A stretch of 64,000 bases of DNA from Paracidovorax oryzae ATCC 19882 (GTDB taxonomy: Bacteria > Pseudomonadota > Gammaproteobacteria > Burkholderiales > Burkholderiaceae_C). The position numbers and the translations under genes are program-made. Numbering within the stretch: position 1 is the first letter of the stretch; each line of letters starts with the position of its first letter. Positions 46,803-62,887 of this stretch are shown here, in pieces. The stretch covers positions 248,001 to 312,000 of the forward strand of contig NZ_JMKU01000002.1 of assembly GCF_000687165.1 (NCBI RefSeq). The letters are read 5' to 3'. The notes beneath the pieces are model-generated. The model did not search any database. It worked only from the letters and a program-made list of their open reading frames with translations, and had not been told where the DNA came from.

Positions 46803-47330
46803 ATGGCCAATCGCGAAGCGCTCCGAGAACTCCAGACCCGGCTGGCGGCCCGATTGCAGGCCGCCCGGGTCGAGGGCTCGTCCGTGTCCTCCTGGCTGGC
46901 CGTGGAGTCGGCCGGCCGCCGTTTCCTGCTTCCCCTGGGCCAGTCCGGAGAGATCTTTCCCTGGACGGGCGTGCAGCCCGTCCCCTACACCCAGGGCTGG
47001 TTCCTCGGTGTCGCCAACCTGCGCGGATCGCTGATCGGCGTGGTGGACCTGGCCGGCCTGCTCGGGCAGTCCGCCACCCGCACCGAGCAGGCGCTCGGCG
47101 AGGCCAGCCTGCTCGTCCTGAACGCCGCGCTGGAGGTGAACGCGGCGCTGCTGGTCGATCGCCTCTCGGGCCTGCGCGGCACCGATGCCTTCGTGGACTC
47201 CTCGCCCCCCGGTGCCGACGCACCTCCGTACTTCGGCACCACCTACCTGGATGCCGAGGGGACCCCGTGGCAGGAGCTGAACCTGCAGGCGCTCTCCCAA
47301 CACCCCGCATTCCTCAGCATCAGCGCTTGA
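46803..47330 (+). CDS. pilI: CheW-like adaptor PilI
   Basis: This 175-residue CheW-domain protein should couple the receptor PilJ to the kinase ChpA. The CheW-type parts are FLLPLGQSGEIFPW, GWFLGVANLRGSLIGVVDLAGLLG and LLVDRLSGLRG. It lies 16 nt after pilH and 30 nt before pilJ. Confidence 0.92.
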   Translation: MANREALRELQTRLAARLQAARVEGSSVSSWLAVESAGRRFLLPLGQSGEIFPWTGVQPVPYTQGWFLGVANLRGSLIGVVDLAGLLGQSATRTEQALGEASLLVLNAALEVNAALLVDRLSGLRGTDAFVDSSPPGADAPPYFGTTYLDAEGTPWQELNLQALSQHPAFLSISA

Positions 47331-47360
47331 GCGCACCCCCTCTCTGAAGGCCGAACCATC

Positions 47361-49598
47361 ATGTCCGTCGTGAATCCGTTTGCAAAACTCTTCCATCGCA
47401 AGCCCGCGGGAGATGCCTCTGCCGGTCAGGACTCGCTCGCGGCCGCCTCCTACCAGTCGGACGGCATGCAGAGCGTGCAGGGGGAGCCTTCGGCCCTTCC
47501 GCCGTCGATGGAGAGCGAGGTCGCCGACGAGGACCTGATCTCGCTGCCCCTGCTGGGCCGCGCGACGGCGGCGGAGCACCAGCGCCGGCTGCTGGCGCTG
47601 CTGGCCGTGGGCGTGGTGGTGCTGGCACTGATCGCCGGCTGGGTGCTGAAGCAGGCGGACCGTTCCGCCCAGCAGCTCGCCGCCACCGGCCAGGCCCTGA
47701 TGCAGTCCCAGCGGCTGGCGAAGTCGGTCTCGCAGGCGCTGGTCGGCAGCCCGCAGGCCTTCCCCGACGTGGTGGACAGCTCGGGCGTGCTGGTGCGCAA
47801 CGTGCGCGCGCTGTCGTCCGGCGACGATGAGCTGCGCGTGCAGGCCCTGGGCGAACCGTTCAAGCCCGACCTGGAAGCGATCACGCCGCTGATGGAGCGC
47901 GCGGAGCGCAATGCGGGCGTCGTGATGGGCCAGCAGAAGATCCTCACGCAGGTGGGCGATGCGCTGCGCACCATCAACCGCCAGTCGTCCGACCTGCTGG
48001 AGATCGCCGAGACGATCTCCTCGCTCAAGCTGCAGCAGAACGCCCCCTCCACCGACATCTCCGCCGCGGGCCAGCTCGTGATGCTGACCCAGCGCATCGG
48101 CAAGTCCGCCAACGAGTTCCAGACCACCGAGGGCGTGAGCCCCGAGGCCGTGTTCCTGCTGGGCAAGGACCTGAACTCCTTCCGCGAGATCGCCCAGGGC
48201 ATGCTCGACGGCAGCAGCGAGATGCGCCTGTCCGCCACGCGCGATCCGCAGACGCGCGAGCAGCTCGAGAGCCTGATCAAGGTGTACGACCAGACCCGCA
48301 CCCAGGCCGGCGCCATCCTCGGCAACCTGCAGGGCCTGGTGTCCGCCCGCGAGGCGCAGTCCGCCATCATCGCCGACAGCGAACCGCTGCGCCGCCAGCT
48401 GGAAGGCCTGCAGACCAAGCTGTCCGAGCAGACCGGCCTGGGCGCCGGGCAACTGGCCGCCCTCGTGGCCGCCGGCCTGTTCGTGCTGCTGTGCGGCGTG
48501 GGCATTTCCCGCGTCCAGCTGATGGACAGCCGTACCCGCCAGGCCGCTGCCGAAATGCAGCAGCGCGACGCCCGCCGCCAGGAGCAGGAGGCCAAGCGCG
48601 TCAACGACGCCAACCAGGCCGCCATTCTGCGTCTCATGAACGAACTGCAGTCCGTCGCCGAGGGCGACCTGACGCAGGAAGCCACCGTGACGGAAGACAT
48701 CACGGGCGCCATCGCCGACTCGGTGAACTACACGGTGGAAGAACTCCGCCAGCTGGTGGGCAGCGTGCAGAACACGGCCACCCGCGTGGCCCAGACGACG
48801 GCGCAGGTGGACAGCACGTCCACCGAGCTGCTGGCCGCCTCCACCGAACAGCTGCGCGAGATCCGCGAAACCGGCCGCTCGGTGCTCGACATGGCGACCC
48901 GAATCAACGAGGTGTCCGCGCAGGCACAGGAATCGGCCGCGGTGGCGCGCCAGTCCCTGCAGGCCGCGGACTCCGGCCTGCAGGCCGTGCAGAACGCCAT
49001 CGGCGGCATGAACTCCATCCGCGACCAGATCCAGGACACCTCCAAGCGGATCAAGCGGCTGGGCGAATCGTCGCAGGAGATCGGTGAAATCACCGAGCTG
49101 ATTTCCGACATTACCGAGCAGACGAACGTGCTGGCCCTGAACGCCGCCATCCAGGCCGCGTCGGCCGGCGAAGCGGGCCGCGGCTTCTCCGTCGTGGCGG
49201 AAGAAGTGCAGCGGCTGGCCGAACGCTCCGCCGACGCCACGCGCCAGATCTCGGCGCTGGTGAAGGCCATTCAGACCGACACGCAGGATGCGGTGGCCGC
49301 CATGGAGCGCTCCACGCAGGGTGTGGTGGAAGGTGCGCGCCTGTCCGACTCCGCCGGCACGGCCCTGACCGAGATCGACCGCGTGTCGCGGCGCCTCGCC
49401 GAGCTGATCGAGCAGATTTCCTCTTCCGCCTCCCGCGAGGCCGAGCTGGCCAACGGCGTGGCCGACAACATCCAGCACATCTTCGCGGTGACCGAACAGA
49501 CCGGCGAAGGCACGCGCACTACGGCACAGCAGGTGCGTGAGCTGTCGCACATGGCCGAGGAGCTCCGCCAGTCCGTGGCGCGTTTCAAGATCGCCTGA
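47361..49598 (+). CDS. pilJ: pilus chemosensory receptor PilJ
   Basis: This 745-residue methyl-accepting protein has two membrane helices (about 75-95 and 365-390). The periplasmic part holds two PilJ-type four-helix segments, each with AQQLAATGQALMQSQRLAKSV-like or AAGQLVMLTQRIGKSAN-like cores. The HAMP-like linker and cytoplasmic signalling helix carry the kinase-control tip ALNAAIQAASAGEAGRGFSVVAEEV. It should sense surface contact or pilin and regulate ChpA. Typical length for PilJ. Confidence 0.94.
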   Translation: MSVVNPFAKLFHRKPAGDASAGQDSLAAASYQSDGMQSVQGEPSALPPSMESEVADEDLISLPLLGRATAAEHQRRLLALLAVGVVVLALIAGWVLKQADRSAQQLAATGQALMQSQRLAKSVSQALVGSPQAFPDVVDSSGVLVRNVRALSSGDDELRVQALGEPFKPDLEAITPLMERAERNAGVVMGQQKILTQVGDALRTINRQSSDLLEIAETISSLKLQQNAPSTDISAAGQLVMLTQRIGKSANEFQTTEGVSPEAVFLLGKDLNSFREIAQGMLDGSSEMRLSATRDPQTREQLESLIKVYDQTRTQAGAILGNLQGLVSAREAQSAIIADSEPLRRQLEGLQTKLSEQTGLGAGQLAALVAAGLFVLLCGVGISRVQLMDSRTRQAAAEMQQRDARRQEQEAKRVNDANQAAILRLMNELQSVAEGDLTQEATVTEDITGAIADSVNYTVEELRQLVGSVQNTATRVAQTTAQVDSTSTELLAASTEQLREIRETGRSVLDMATRINEVSAQAQESAAVARQSLQAADSGLQAVQNAIGGMNSIRDQIQDTSKRIKRLGESSQEIGEITELISDITEQTNVLALNAAIQAASAGEAGRGFSVVAEEVQRLAERSADATRQISALVKAIQTDTQDAVAAMERSTQGVVEGARLSDSAGTALTEIDRVSRRLAELIEQISSSASREAELANGVADNIQHIFAVTEQTGEGTRTTAQQVRELSHMAEELRQSVARFKIA

Positions 49599-49658
49599 CG
49601 GGCCGGCCTGCAGCCAGCTAGCATCAACGAAACGGCTCGCGGAGCCGGGGACGAATTC

Positions 49659-56192
<6,534 letters not shown>

Positions 56193-56225
56193 CGCGGGGA
56201 GCCGCCCGGCCCGCCGGTCCGCCGG

Positions 56226-57713
56226 TCAGGCCGGCGCGGCCTCCGACTTCACCACGGCATAGCGCGCCAGCGTCTCCTGGCGTGCCTCGTCGTGCTCCAC
56301 GATCGGGTGAGGGTAGTTGTCGCCCAGGCGTACCCCGGCGGCCTCCCGTTCCAGCGGGCCGGCCTCCCAGGGGGCATGCAGCCAGCGGTCGGGCAGGGCC
56401 GCCAGCTGGGGCAGGTAGAGGCGGATGAAGCGGCCCTTGGGGTCGAACTTCCGGCTCTGGCTCACCGGGTTGAAGATGCGGAAATACGGTTGCGCATCGC
56501 AGCCGCTGGAGCTGGCCCACTGCCATCCGCCGTTGTTCGCGGACAGGTCGAAATCGTTGAGCTTTTCCGCGAAGTACCGCTCCCCCCAACGCCAGTCCAC
56601 GCCCAGGTCCTTCACGAGGAAGCTGGCCACGACCATGCGCAGCCGGTTGTGCATGTAGCCCGTCTGGTTGATCTGCGCCATGGCGGCGTCCACCAGCGGG
56701 TAGCCGGTGCGGCCCTCGCACCATGCGGCGAAACGCTCCTGCGCCTTCGCGCCGTCCTCCCAGGCGATGGCATCGTAGGCCGGCTTGAAGCTGGCGCCGC
56801 CGGCCACCTGCGGATGGTGGGCCAGCACCTGGAAGTAGAAATCCCGCCAGATCAGCTCGCTGAGCCACGTGGCGGCGCCGGTGCTGCCCTGGCGCATGCG
56901 CTCGTGCGCGGCGCGCGCCGCCCGCCGCGGAGACAGCGTGCCGAAGCGCAGGTGCACGCTGAGGTAGCTCGGCCCCTTCACGGCCGGAAAGTCGCGTGCC
57001 TCGCCGTACTGGTCGATCCGCTGGAGAAAATCGTCCAGCAGCGTGCGCGCGCCGTCCATGCCCGGCGGCAGGGGCAGGCGGCCGAGCCCCGCGGGCTCGA
57101 AGCCGATGTCGGCCAATGCGGGGACTCCGCCACGCTCCTCTTCCGGGCGGGGGGCGAGCCGGCCCGCATGGCGCTCCACGGGATAGGCGCTCAGGTAGAA
57201 CGCGTCCACCTTGCGCAGCCAGGCATTCTTGTAGGGCGTGAACACGGTGTACGGCGTGCCTGCCTGGGTCAGCACCTCCGCACGCTCGAAGACGGTGTGA
57301 TCCTTGTAAGTGAGCATTTGGACACCGCCTGCGCCCAGCCTGTGGCGGACACGGTCGTCGCGCTCCAGGGCAGCCGGTTCGTCGTCGTGGTTCGCGAACA
57401 GGGCCTGCACGCCCAGGCGCACGGCCAGCGCGGGCACCTCCTCCGCGGCCACGCCGTGGCGCACGATCAGCCCGCCGTGGCGGTGGCCCGAGAGGGCGCG
57501 CAGGGAGGCGTCGAGCTGAACCAGCGATTCGCGGATGAACTCCACGCGCCGGTCCGCGCGGGGCAGCGGGTCCAGGATGTCCGTGTCGAAAACGAAGACG
57601 CAATGCACCTGGCTGCACTGGCGTAGCGCGTGGTAGAGCGCGGCATGGTCGTCGCTGCGCAGGTCGCGGCGGAACCAGACCAGGCCTTTGGAAAAAGTGG
57701 GCACCATGATCAT
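56226..57713 (-). CDS. phrB: deoxyribodipyrimidine photolyase (class I CPD photolyase)
   Basis: This 495-residue light-driven repair enzyme splits cyclobutane pyrimidine dimers. The N-terminal antenna domain (GLVWFRRDLRSDDHAAL) is followed by the helical FAD domain. Its segments TGYPLVDAAMAQINQTGYMHNRLRM and WRWGERYFAEKLNDFDLSANNGGWQWAS include the electron-transfer tryptophans. ATG at 57713 or 57707 may be the start. It is divergent from yqgE with very little space between. Confidence 0.94.
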   Translation of the reverse strand: MIMVPTFSKGLVWFRRDLRSDDHAALYHALRQCSQVHCVFVFDTDILDPLPRADRRVEFIRESLVQLDASLRALSGHRHGGLIVRHGVAAEEVPALAVRLGVQALFANHDDEPAALERDDRVRHRLGAGGVQMLTYKDHTVFERAEVLTQAGTPYTVFTPYKNAWLRKVDAFYLSAYPVERHAGRLAPRPEEERGGVPALADIGFEPAGLGRLPLPPGMDGARTLLDDFLQRIDQYGEARDFPAVKGPSYLSVHLRFGTLSPRRAARAAHERMRQGSTGAATWLSELIWRDFYFQVLAHHPQVAGGASFKPAYDAIAWEDGAKAQERFAAWCEGRTGYPLVDAAMAQINQTGYMHNRLRMVVASFLVKDLGVDWRWGERYFAEKLNDFDLSANNGGWQWASSSGCDAQPYFRIFNPVSQSRKFDPKGRFIRLYLPQLAALPDRWLHAPWEAGPLEREAAGVRLGDNYPHPIVEHDEARQETLARYAVVKSEAAPA

Positions 57714-57749
57714 CGTTAAAATTGCGGGATGCCTGCCGATTCTGCGCCC

Positions 57750-58376
57750 ATGAACCTGACGCACCACTTCCTGATCGCCATGCCGGGGCTGGAAGACGAG
57801 TCGTTTGCCCGCAGCGTCGTGTACCTGTGCGAACACAGCGAGCGCGGCGCGCTCGGGCTCATCATCAACAAGCCGTCCGACCTCAGCCTCAAGGGCCTGT
57901 TCGACAAGGTGGACCTGTCGCTGCGGCGCGAAGACCTGTCGCTCGAGCCGGTGTTCCGTGGCGGCCCGGTCCAGACGGAGCGCGGTTTCGTGCTGCACGA
58001 GGCCATGGGCCCGTCCACGGGGGGCGACAGGCCCGCCGCGGGCGAAGAGGGCACGCAGGCCGAAGGCGAGTCTGCGGAAGAGTCCGCCTACGCCTCCACC
58101 ATGTCCATTCCCGGCGGTCTCGAGATGACCACGAGCAAGGACGTGCTCGAGGCCCTGTCCACCGGCGCCGGCCCGCGGCGCGTGCTGGTCACCCTCGGCT
58201 ATTCCTCGTGGGGCGAAGGCCAGCTCGAGTCCGAGCTGGCCGAGAACAGCTGGCTCACCGTGGGTGCCGACCTGTCCGTGATCTTCGACACGCCCGTGGG
58301 CCAGCGCTACGACCGGGCCCTCGCCCTGCTCGGGCTGCAGTCCTGGATGCTCTCGCCCGAGGCGGGCCACGCATGA
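57750..58376 (+). CDS. yqgE: YqgE/AlgH family protein
   Basis: The product is about 208 residues. The start MNLTHHFLIAMPGLED is the usual YqgE N-terminus, so I prefer ATG 57750 over ATG 57729, which would add seven residues. FRGGPVQTERGFVLHE and LGYSSWGEGQLESELAENSWL are family motifs. An acidic insertion (about 100-118) is unusual. The role is unknown; it is usually coupled to ruvX, as here (4-nt overlap). A TAAAAT at 57717-57722 could be its -10. Confidence 0.92.
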   Translation: MNLTHHFLIAMPGLEDESFARSVVYLCEHSERGALGLIINKPSDLSLKGLFDKVDLSLRREDLSLEPVFRGGPVQTERGFVLHEAMGPSTGGDRPAAGEEGTQAEGESAEESAYASTMSIPGGLEMTTSKDVLEALSTGAGPRRVLVTLGYSSWGEGQLESELAENSWLTVGADLSVIFDTPVGQRYDRALALLGLQSWMLSPEAGHA

Positions 58377-58825
58377 GCGGTCCCATGCCGGACCCCCTGC
58401 CTGCCGCTCCCGCCGCCGCACCCCCCGCCGTTCCGGCGGATCTCCAATCCTTCCTGGCCTTCGATTTCGGTGCCAAGCGCACCGGGGTCGCCGTGGGCAC
58501 GCGGATGCTGCGCACCGCCACCCCGCAGGCCACGATCCGCGCCGAGGGGGCGGATGCACGCTTCGCCGCCGTGGCCGAACGGCTGCGCGAATGGCAGCCC
58601 GATGCGCTCGTCGTCGGCGTGCCGTACCACCCCGACGGCGCCGCGCACGAGAACACCGCGCGCGCGCTGAAATTCGCCCGGCAGCTGCGCGGGCGCTTCG
58701 GCCTGCCGGTGTTCGAGGTGGACGAGCGCTACAGCACCACCGAGGCCCATGCGGGCGGCGCGAAAGATGCCGATGCCGCATCGGCCTGCATCATCCTGGA
58801 GCAGTTCTTGAGGCAACTTCCATGA
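58373..58825 (+). CDS. ruvX: YqgF/RuvX, pre-16S rRNA nuclease
   Basis: This 150-residue RNase H-like nuclease is thought to trim the 5' end of 16S rRNA. After a Pro/Ala leader of about 25 residues, AFDFGAKRTGVAVGTRML holds the first catalytic Asp. VVGVPYHPDG and VDERYSTTEA supply the others. It overlaps yqgE and pyrR by 4 nt each. Confidence 0.93.
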   Translation: MSGPMPDPLPAAPAAAPPAVPADLQSFLAFDFGAKRTGVAVGTRMLRTATPQATIRAEGADARFAAVAERLREWQPDALVVGVPYHPDGAAHENTARALKFARQLRGRFGLPVFEVDERYSTTEAHAGGAKDADAASACIILEQFLRQLP

Positions 58826-59346
58826 CTCCGACGCCAACTTCCGCCCCGGCCGGGGCCCTCACCCTCGACGCCGAGGCGCTCTACCGCGAGCTGCTGTCCG
58901 GCGTGCGCGCGCTGCGCACGCCGCAGACGCACCTGGCCGGCATCGCGTCCGGCGGCGCCTGGCTGGCCGAGCGCCTGCAGCAGGACCTGGGCCTGCCGGG
59001 CGAGGCCGGCGTGCTGTCCTCGGCGCTGCACCGCGACGACTTCTCCCAGCGCGGCATGGCCGCCAGCGTCCAGACCCGCCTGGGCTTCGAGGTGAACGGC
59101 GCCGACATCCTGCTGCTGGACGACGTGCTCTACACCGGCCGCACCATCCGCGCGGTGCTCAACGAACTGTTCGACTACGGGCGCCCGGCGCGCGTGCGGC
59201 TCGCCGTGCTGGTGGACCGCGGCGGCCGGGAGCTGCCCGTGCAGGCCGAGTTCGCCGCGGCGCGCGTGGCGCTGCCCGCCACCCAGTCCCTGGCGCTGGC
59301 CCGCGCGGACGGCGGCGCTTTCCACTTCCACGTCCAGGAGGCCTGA
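58822..59346 (+). CDS. pyrR: PyrR-like phosphoribosyltransferase / pyrimidine regulator
   Basis: This 174-residue type I phosphoribosyltransferase has the PRPP-binding loop [21 protein letters not shown] and the PyrR signature [11 protein letters not shown]. In Firmicutes PyrR controls pyr attenuation. In betaproteobacteria the role is less clear. I see no attenuator-like structure before pyrB, only 4 nt separate the genes. It may act as a uracil phosphoribosyltransferase. Confidence 0.9.
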   Translation: MTPTPTSAPAGALTLDAEALYRELLSGVRALRTPQTHLAGIASGGAWLAERLQQDLGLPGEAGVLSSALHRDDFSQRGMAASVQTRLGFEVNGADILLLDDVLYTGRTIRAVLNELFDYGRPARVRLAVLVDRGGRELPVQAEFAAARVALPATQSLALARADGGAFHFHVQEA

Positions 59347-59350
59347 CGCC

Positions 59351-60313
59351 GTGCTCTCCAAGCGCAATCCCCAGCTCAACCGCAACGGCGAGTTGATCCA
59401 CCTGCTGTCGATCGAAGGCCTGCCGCGCAGCATCGTCACGCACATCCTCGACACGGCGGCGAACTTCGTGTCGGTGAACGACCGCGAGGTGAAGAAGGTG
59501 CCGCTGCTGCGCGGCAAGAGCGTGTTCAACCTGTTCTTCGAGAACAGCACGCGCACCCGCACGACCTTCGAGATCGCGGCCAAGCGCCTGTCGGCCGACG
59601 TGCTCAACCTCGACATCGCGCGCTCGTCCGCCAGCAAGGGCGAATCGCTGCTGGACACCATCGCCAACCTCTCGGCCATGGCGGCGGACCTGTTCGTGGT
59701 GCGGCACAGCGAATCGGGCGCGCCTTACCTGATCGCGCAGCACGTGGCGCCCCACGTCCACGTCATCAACGCGGGCGATGGACGGCATGCGCACCCCACG
59801 CAGGGGCTGCTCGACATGTACACCATCCGCCACTACAAGAAGGATTTCTCCAACCTCACGGTGGCGATAGTGGGAGACGTGCTGCACTCGCGCGTGGCGC
59901 GCTCGGACATCCACGGCCTGACCACCCTCGGCTGCCCCGAGGTGCGCGTGGTGGGCCCGCGCACCCTGGTGCCCGCAGACCTCTCCCACATGGGCGTGCG
60001 CGTGTGCCACACGCTGGAAGAAGGCATCAGGGACGCCGACGTGGTCATCATGCTGCGCCTGCAGAACGAGCGCATGAGCGGCGCGCTGCTGCCCTCCAGC
60101 CAGGAATACTTCAAGAGCTTCGGCCTCACGCCCGAGAAGCTGCGCCTGGCCAAGCCCGACGCCATCGTCATGCACCCCGGGCCGATCAACCGCGGGGTGG
60201 AGATCGACTCCGCCGTGGTCGATGGTCCGCAGGCCGTGATCCTGCCCCAGGTCACCTTCGGCATCGCCGTGCGCATGGCCGTGATGTCCATCGTGGCGGG
60301 GAATGAGGCTTAA
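59351..60313 (+). CDS. pyrB: aspartate carbamoyltransferase catalytic subunit PyrB
   Basis: This 320-residue enzyme joins carbamoyl phosphate and aspartate. The carbamoyl-phosphate site [19 protein letters not shown] and the aspartate-binding [13 protein letters not shown] are diagnostic. The start is GTG at 59351. The following pyrC' lies 3 nt downstream, as in the Pseudomonas-type PyrB-PyrC' complex. Confidence 0.96.
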   Translation: MLSKRNPQLNRNGELIHLLSIEGLPRSIVTHILDTAANFVSVNDREVKKVPLLRGKSVFNLFFENSTRTRTTFEIAAKRLSADVLNLDIARSSASKGESLLDTIANLSAMAADLFVVRHSESGAPYLIAQHVAPHVHVINAGDGRHAHPTQGLLDMYTIRHYKKDFSNLTVAIVGDVLHSRVARSDIHGLTTLGCPEVRVVGPRTLVPADLSHMGVRVCHTLEEGIRDADVVIMLRLQNERMSGALLPSSQEYFKSFGLTPEKLRLAKPDAIVMHPGPINRGVEIDSAVVDGPQAVILPQVTFGIAVRMAVMSIVAGNEA

Positions 60314-60316
60314 ACG

Positions 60317-61612
60317 ATGAAGATACTGATCCAGAACGGCCGGGTGATCGATCCGGCGAGCGGGTTCGACAAGACCGTCGATGTGGCCATCGCCGCGGGG
60401 CGGGTGATCGCGCTCGGCCGCGCGCCCCAGGACTTCCATCCGGCGCGCACGATCGACGCCACGGGCTGCGTCGTGCTGCCGGGGCTGGTGGACCTCGCCG
60501 CCCGCCTGCGCGAGCCCGGGCACGAGCACGAGGGCATGCTGGAGTCCGAGATGGCCGCGGCCGTGGCCGGCGGCATCACCAGCCTCGTGTGCCCGCCCGA
60601 TACCGATCCGGTGCTCGACGAGCCCGGCCTGGTGGAGATGCTCAAGTTCCGCGCCGAGAAGCTGCACCGGGCACGCCTCTTCCCGCTGGGCGCGCTCACG
60701 CGCGGCCTGGCCGGCGACGTGCTGACCGAAATGGCGGAACTCACCGAATCCGGCTGCGTGGGCTTCGGACAGGCCGACGTGGCGCTCGCCAGCACCCAGG
60801 TGCTGCAGCGCGCGCTGCAGTACGCCGCCACCTACGGCTACACGGTCTGGCTGCGCCCGCAGGAGCTGCACCTGGGCAAGGGCGTGGCCGCCAGCGGGCC
60901 GCTCGCGACACGGCTGGGCCTCTCGGGCGTTCCCGTGGCGGCCGAGACCATCGCGCTGCACACCATCTTCGAACTGCTCAAGCCCATCGGCGCGCGCGTC
61001 CACCTCTGCCGGCTCTCCAGCGCGGCGGGCGTGCAACTCGTGCGGCAGGCGAAGGCCGAGGGCCTGCAGGTGACCTGCGACGTGAGCATCAACTCGCTGC
61101 TGCTCACCGACACCGATATCGGCTACTTCGACAGCCGCGCCCGCCTGTCGCCGCCGCTGCGCCAGCAGCGCGACCGCGACGCCCTGCTGGCCGCGCTGGC
61201 CGACGGCACCATCGATGCGCTCGTGTCCGACCACACGCCGGTGGACGAGGACGCCAAGACGCTGCCCTTCGCCGAAGCCGAGCCCGGCGCCACGGGGCTG
61301 GAGTTGCTGGCGAGCATCGCGCTCAAGTGGTCCCGCGACCATGGCGTGCCGCTGGACCAGGCCTTCGCCAGGGTGACGTCCGAGCCTGCCCGCGTGCTGG
61401 GTTCCGCGCTCGGCACCTTCGCCGCCAGTGCCGGCCGGCTCGTGGAGGGCGGCGTGGCCGACCTCTGCGTGTTCGACCCCCAGGCTGCGTGGACCGTGGA
61501 GCCCGGGGCGCTGCGCAGCCAGGGGCGGCACACGCCGTTCTCCAGCTACGAGTTGCCGGGCCGCGTGCGCTGGACGCTGGTGGGCGGCATCGTCGCGTTC
61601 GAGCGCGCCTGA
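60317..61612 (+). CDS. pyrX: dihydroorotase-like protein PyrC', probably inactive partner of PyrB
   Basis: This 431-residue amidohydrolase-fold protein has the dihydroorotase frame (PGLVDLAARLREPG, DTDPVLDEPGLVEML, SDHTPVDEDAK). The zinc motif HxHxR that should read DxHxHLREPG is DLAARLREPG, so both metal-binding histidines are missing. This matches PyrC' of Pseudomonas, which has no dihydroorotase activity but is needed to assemble active PyrB. A true pyrC must lie elsewhere. It ends just 1 nt into the plsC start region. Confidence 0.93.
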   Translation: MKILIQNGRVIDPASGFDKTVDVAIAAGRVIALGRAPQDFHPARTIDATGCVVLPGLVDLAARLREPGHEHEGMLESEMAAAVAGGITSLVCPPDTDPVLDEPGLVEMLKFRAEKLHRARLFPLGALTRGLAGDVLTEMAELTESGCVGFGQADVALASTQVLQRALQYAATYGYTVWLRPQELHLGKGVAASGPLATRLGLSGVPVAAETIALHTIFELLKPIGARVHLCRLSSAAGVQLVRQAKAEGLQVTCDVSINSLLLTDTDIGYFDSRARLSPPLRQQRDRDALLAALADGTIDALVSDHTPVDEDAKTLPFAEAEPGATGLELLASIALKWSRDHGVPLDQAFARVTSEPARVLGSALGTFAASAGRLVEGGVADLCVFDPQAAWTVEPGALRSQGRHTPFSSYELPGRVRWTLVGGIVAFERA

Positions 61613-62349
61613 TGCGCCCACTGCGCGCGTTGGCGCGCCTGCTGCGGCTGCTGGCGCACATCCTGGCCGGGCTGGCCACGGTGCTGCTGCGTTTCCCCCG
61701 CATGGGGCCGCACGAGCAGCATGCGCGCGTGCAGGCCTGGTCGCGCGCGCTGCTCGCGCACATCGGCATCGAACTGGAGATACGGGGCACCCCGCCCGCC
61801 GCGGGGCCGGTGCTGCTGGTGGCGAACCACCTCTCCTGGCTCGACATCACCGTCATGCATGCCGCGCGGCATTGCCGCTTCATCTCGAAATCGGACGTGG
61901 AGCGCTGGCCCGTCATCGGCCGGCTCGCGACGGCCGCGGGCACCCTCTACATCGAGCGCAATACGCGCCGCGATGCCATGCGCATCGTGCGCCTCATGCA
62001 GGAGGCGCTGGAGCGCCGCGAGGTGCTGGGCGTGTTTCCCGAAGGGACGACGGGCGACGGCGCCGAGCTGCTGCCGTTCCACGCGAATCTCCTGCAGGCG
62101 GCGGTGATGGCCGACGCGCCGGTGCAGCCCGTGGGCCTGCGCTTCATCGACCGTGCCACGGGCCGGCCCAGCGCGGCCGCCCTCTACGTGGGAGACGACA
62201 CCCTGGTGCAGTCGCTCTGGCGCGTGCTGTGCGCCGACGGCCTGGTGGCCATCGTGCACTACGGGCCGCCCCAGCATGCAGCGGGCCGCGACCGGCGCGC
62301 TTGGTCGGAAGACCTCCGGCAGGCCGTGGACGCACTGCGGCGGACCTGA
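61612..62349 (+). CDS. plsC: 1-acyl-sn-glycerol-3-phosphate acyltransferase
   Basis: This 245-residue membrane-associated acyltransferase makes phosphatidic acid. It has an N-terminal hydrophobic stretch (about 10-28), the catalytic NHLSWLD (HX4D) and the substrate site VFPEGTTGDG. Its ATG shares a base with the pyrC' stop. It ends the operon and converges with the Lrp gene. Confidence 0.9.
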   Translation: MRPLRALARLLRLLAHILAGLATVLLRFPRMGPHEQHARVQAWSRALLAHIGIELEIRGTPPAAGPVLLVANHLSWLDITVMHAARHCRFISKSDVERWPVIGRLATAAGTLYIERNTRRDAMRIVRLMQEALERREVLGVFPEGTTGDGAELLPFHANLLQAAVMADAPVQPVGLRFIDRATGRPSAAALYVGDDTLVQSLWRVLCADGLVAIVHYGPPQHAAGRDRRAWSEDLRQAVDALRRT

Positions 62350-62367
62350 CTGTTCCGGTGCGTGCCC

Positions 62368-62841
62368 TCACGGCCGCGGCGATGGACTGGAGGTGCCGGG
62401 GGCGGGCCCGCCGAGGGGCAGCAGGCGGTTGGCCACCGGCATGGACCGCACGATGGATGTGCTCGTGGTGGCGTAAGGCGCGATCCTGCCGAGGCAGTGG
62501 TCCAGTTCCTCGATGCTGCGCAGGTGCAGGCGGCAGAAGAACGCGTCTTCTCCCGTGACCTTGTCGCACTGCACGATCTCGCCGATGTCGCGGATCACCT
62601 GCTCGACCCGCGCGACTTCTCCGGGAAAGGGGCGCACCCGCACGATGGCGGAGATGGGAAAGCCGACAGCCTTGGGCGACAGCTGGATCGAGAATTTCTC
62701 TATCACGCCGCGCTCGACCAGCCGCTTGATCCGCTCCGCGCAACTGGGCTGCGACAGCCCCACCCGTTCGCTGAGAGCCTTGACGGTGGTCTTGGCATTC
62801 TGGTGCAGTGCCACGAGCAGATTCCGATCGATATGGTCCAT
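62368..62841 (-). CDS. Lrp/AsnC-family transcriptional regulator
   Basis: This 157-residue regulator has an N-terminal helix-turn-helix (TTVKALSERVGLSQPSCAERIKRL) and a C-terminal RAM ligand-binding domain (IVRVRPFPGEVARVEQVIRDIG, GEDAFFCRLHLRSIEELD). It is divergent from the dioxygenase and LysO-like genes, the usual layout for a local regulator of amino-acid metabolism or export. An A+T-rich inverted repeat just upstream could be its operator. The ligand is unknown. Confidence 0.92.
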   Translation of the reverse strand: MDHIDRNLLVALHQNAKTTVKALSERVGLSQPSCAERIKRLVERGVIEKFSIQLSPKAVGFPISAIVRVRPFPGEVARVEQVIRDIGEIVQCDKVTGEDAFFCRLHLRSIEELDHCLGRIAPYATTSTSIVRSMPVANRLLPLGGPAPGTSSPSPRP

Positions 62842-62847
62842 TTTAAA

Positions 62848-62878
62848 AAATTAGGCAAAGAATAAAAATTTCTAATTT
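62848..62878. promoter_or_regulatory. inverted repeat, candidate Lrp operator
   Basis: AAATTAG-N17-CTAATTT lies 7 nt before the Lrp gene start, in a patch of very low G+C between divergent genes. Such A+T-rich repeats are typical of Lrp sites. Autoregulation is likely but inferred. Confidence 0.5.
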
Positions 62879-62887
62879 ATTTAGGGA

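Noticed and set aside
59339-59352. PyrR-type attenuator before pyrB
   Set aside because: Only 4 nt separate pyrR and pyrB and no terminator/antiterminator pair is visible.
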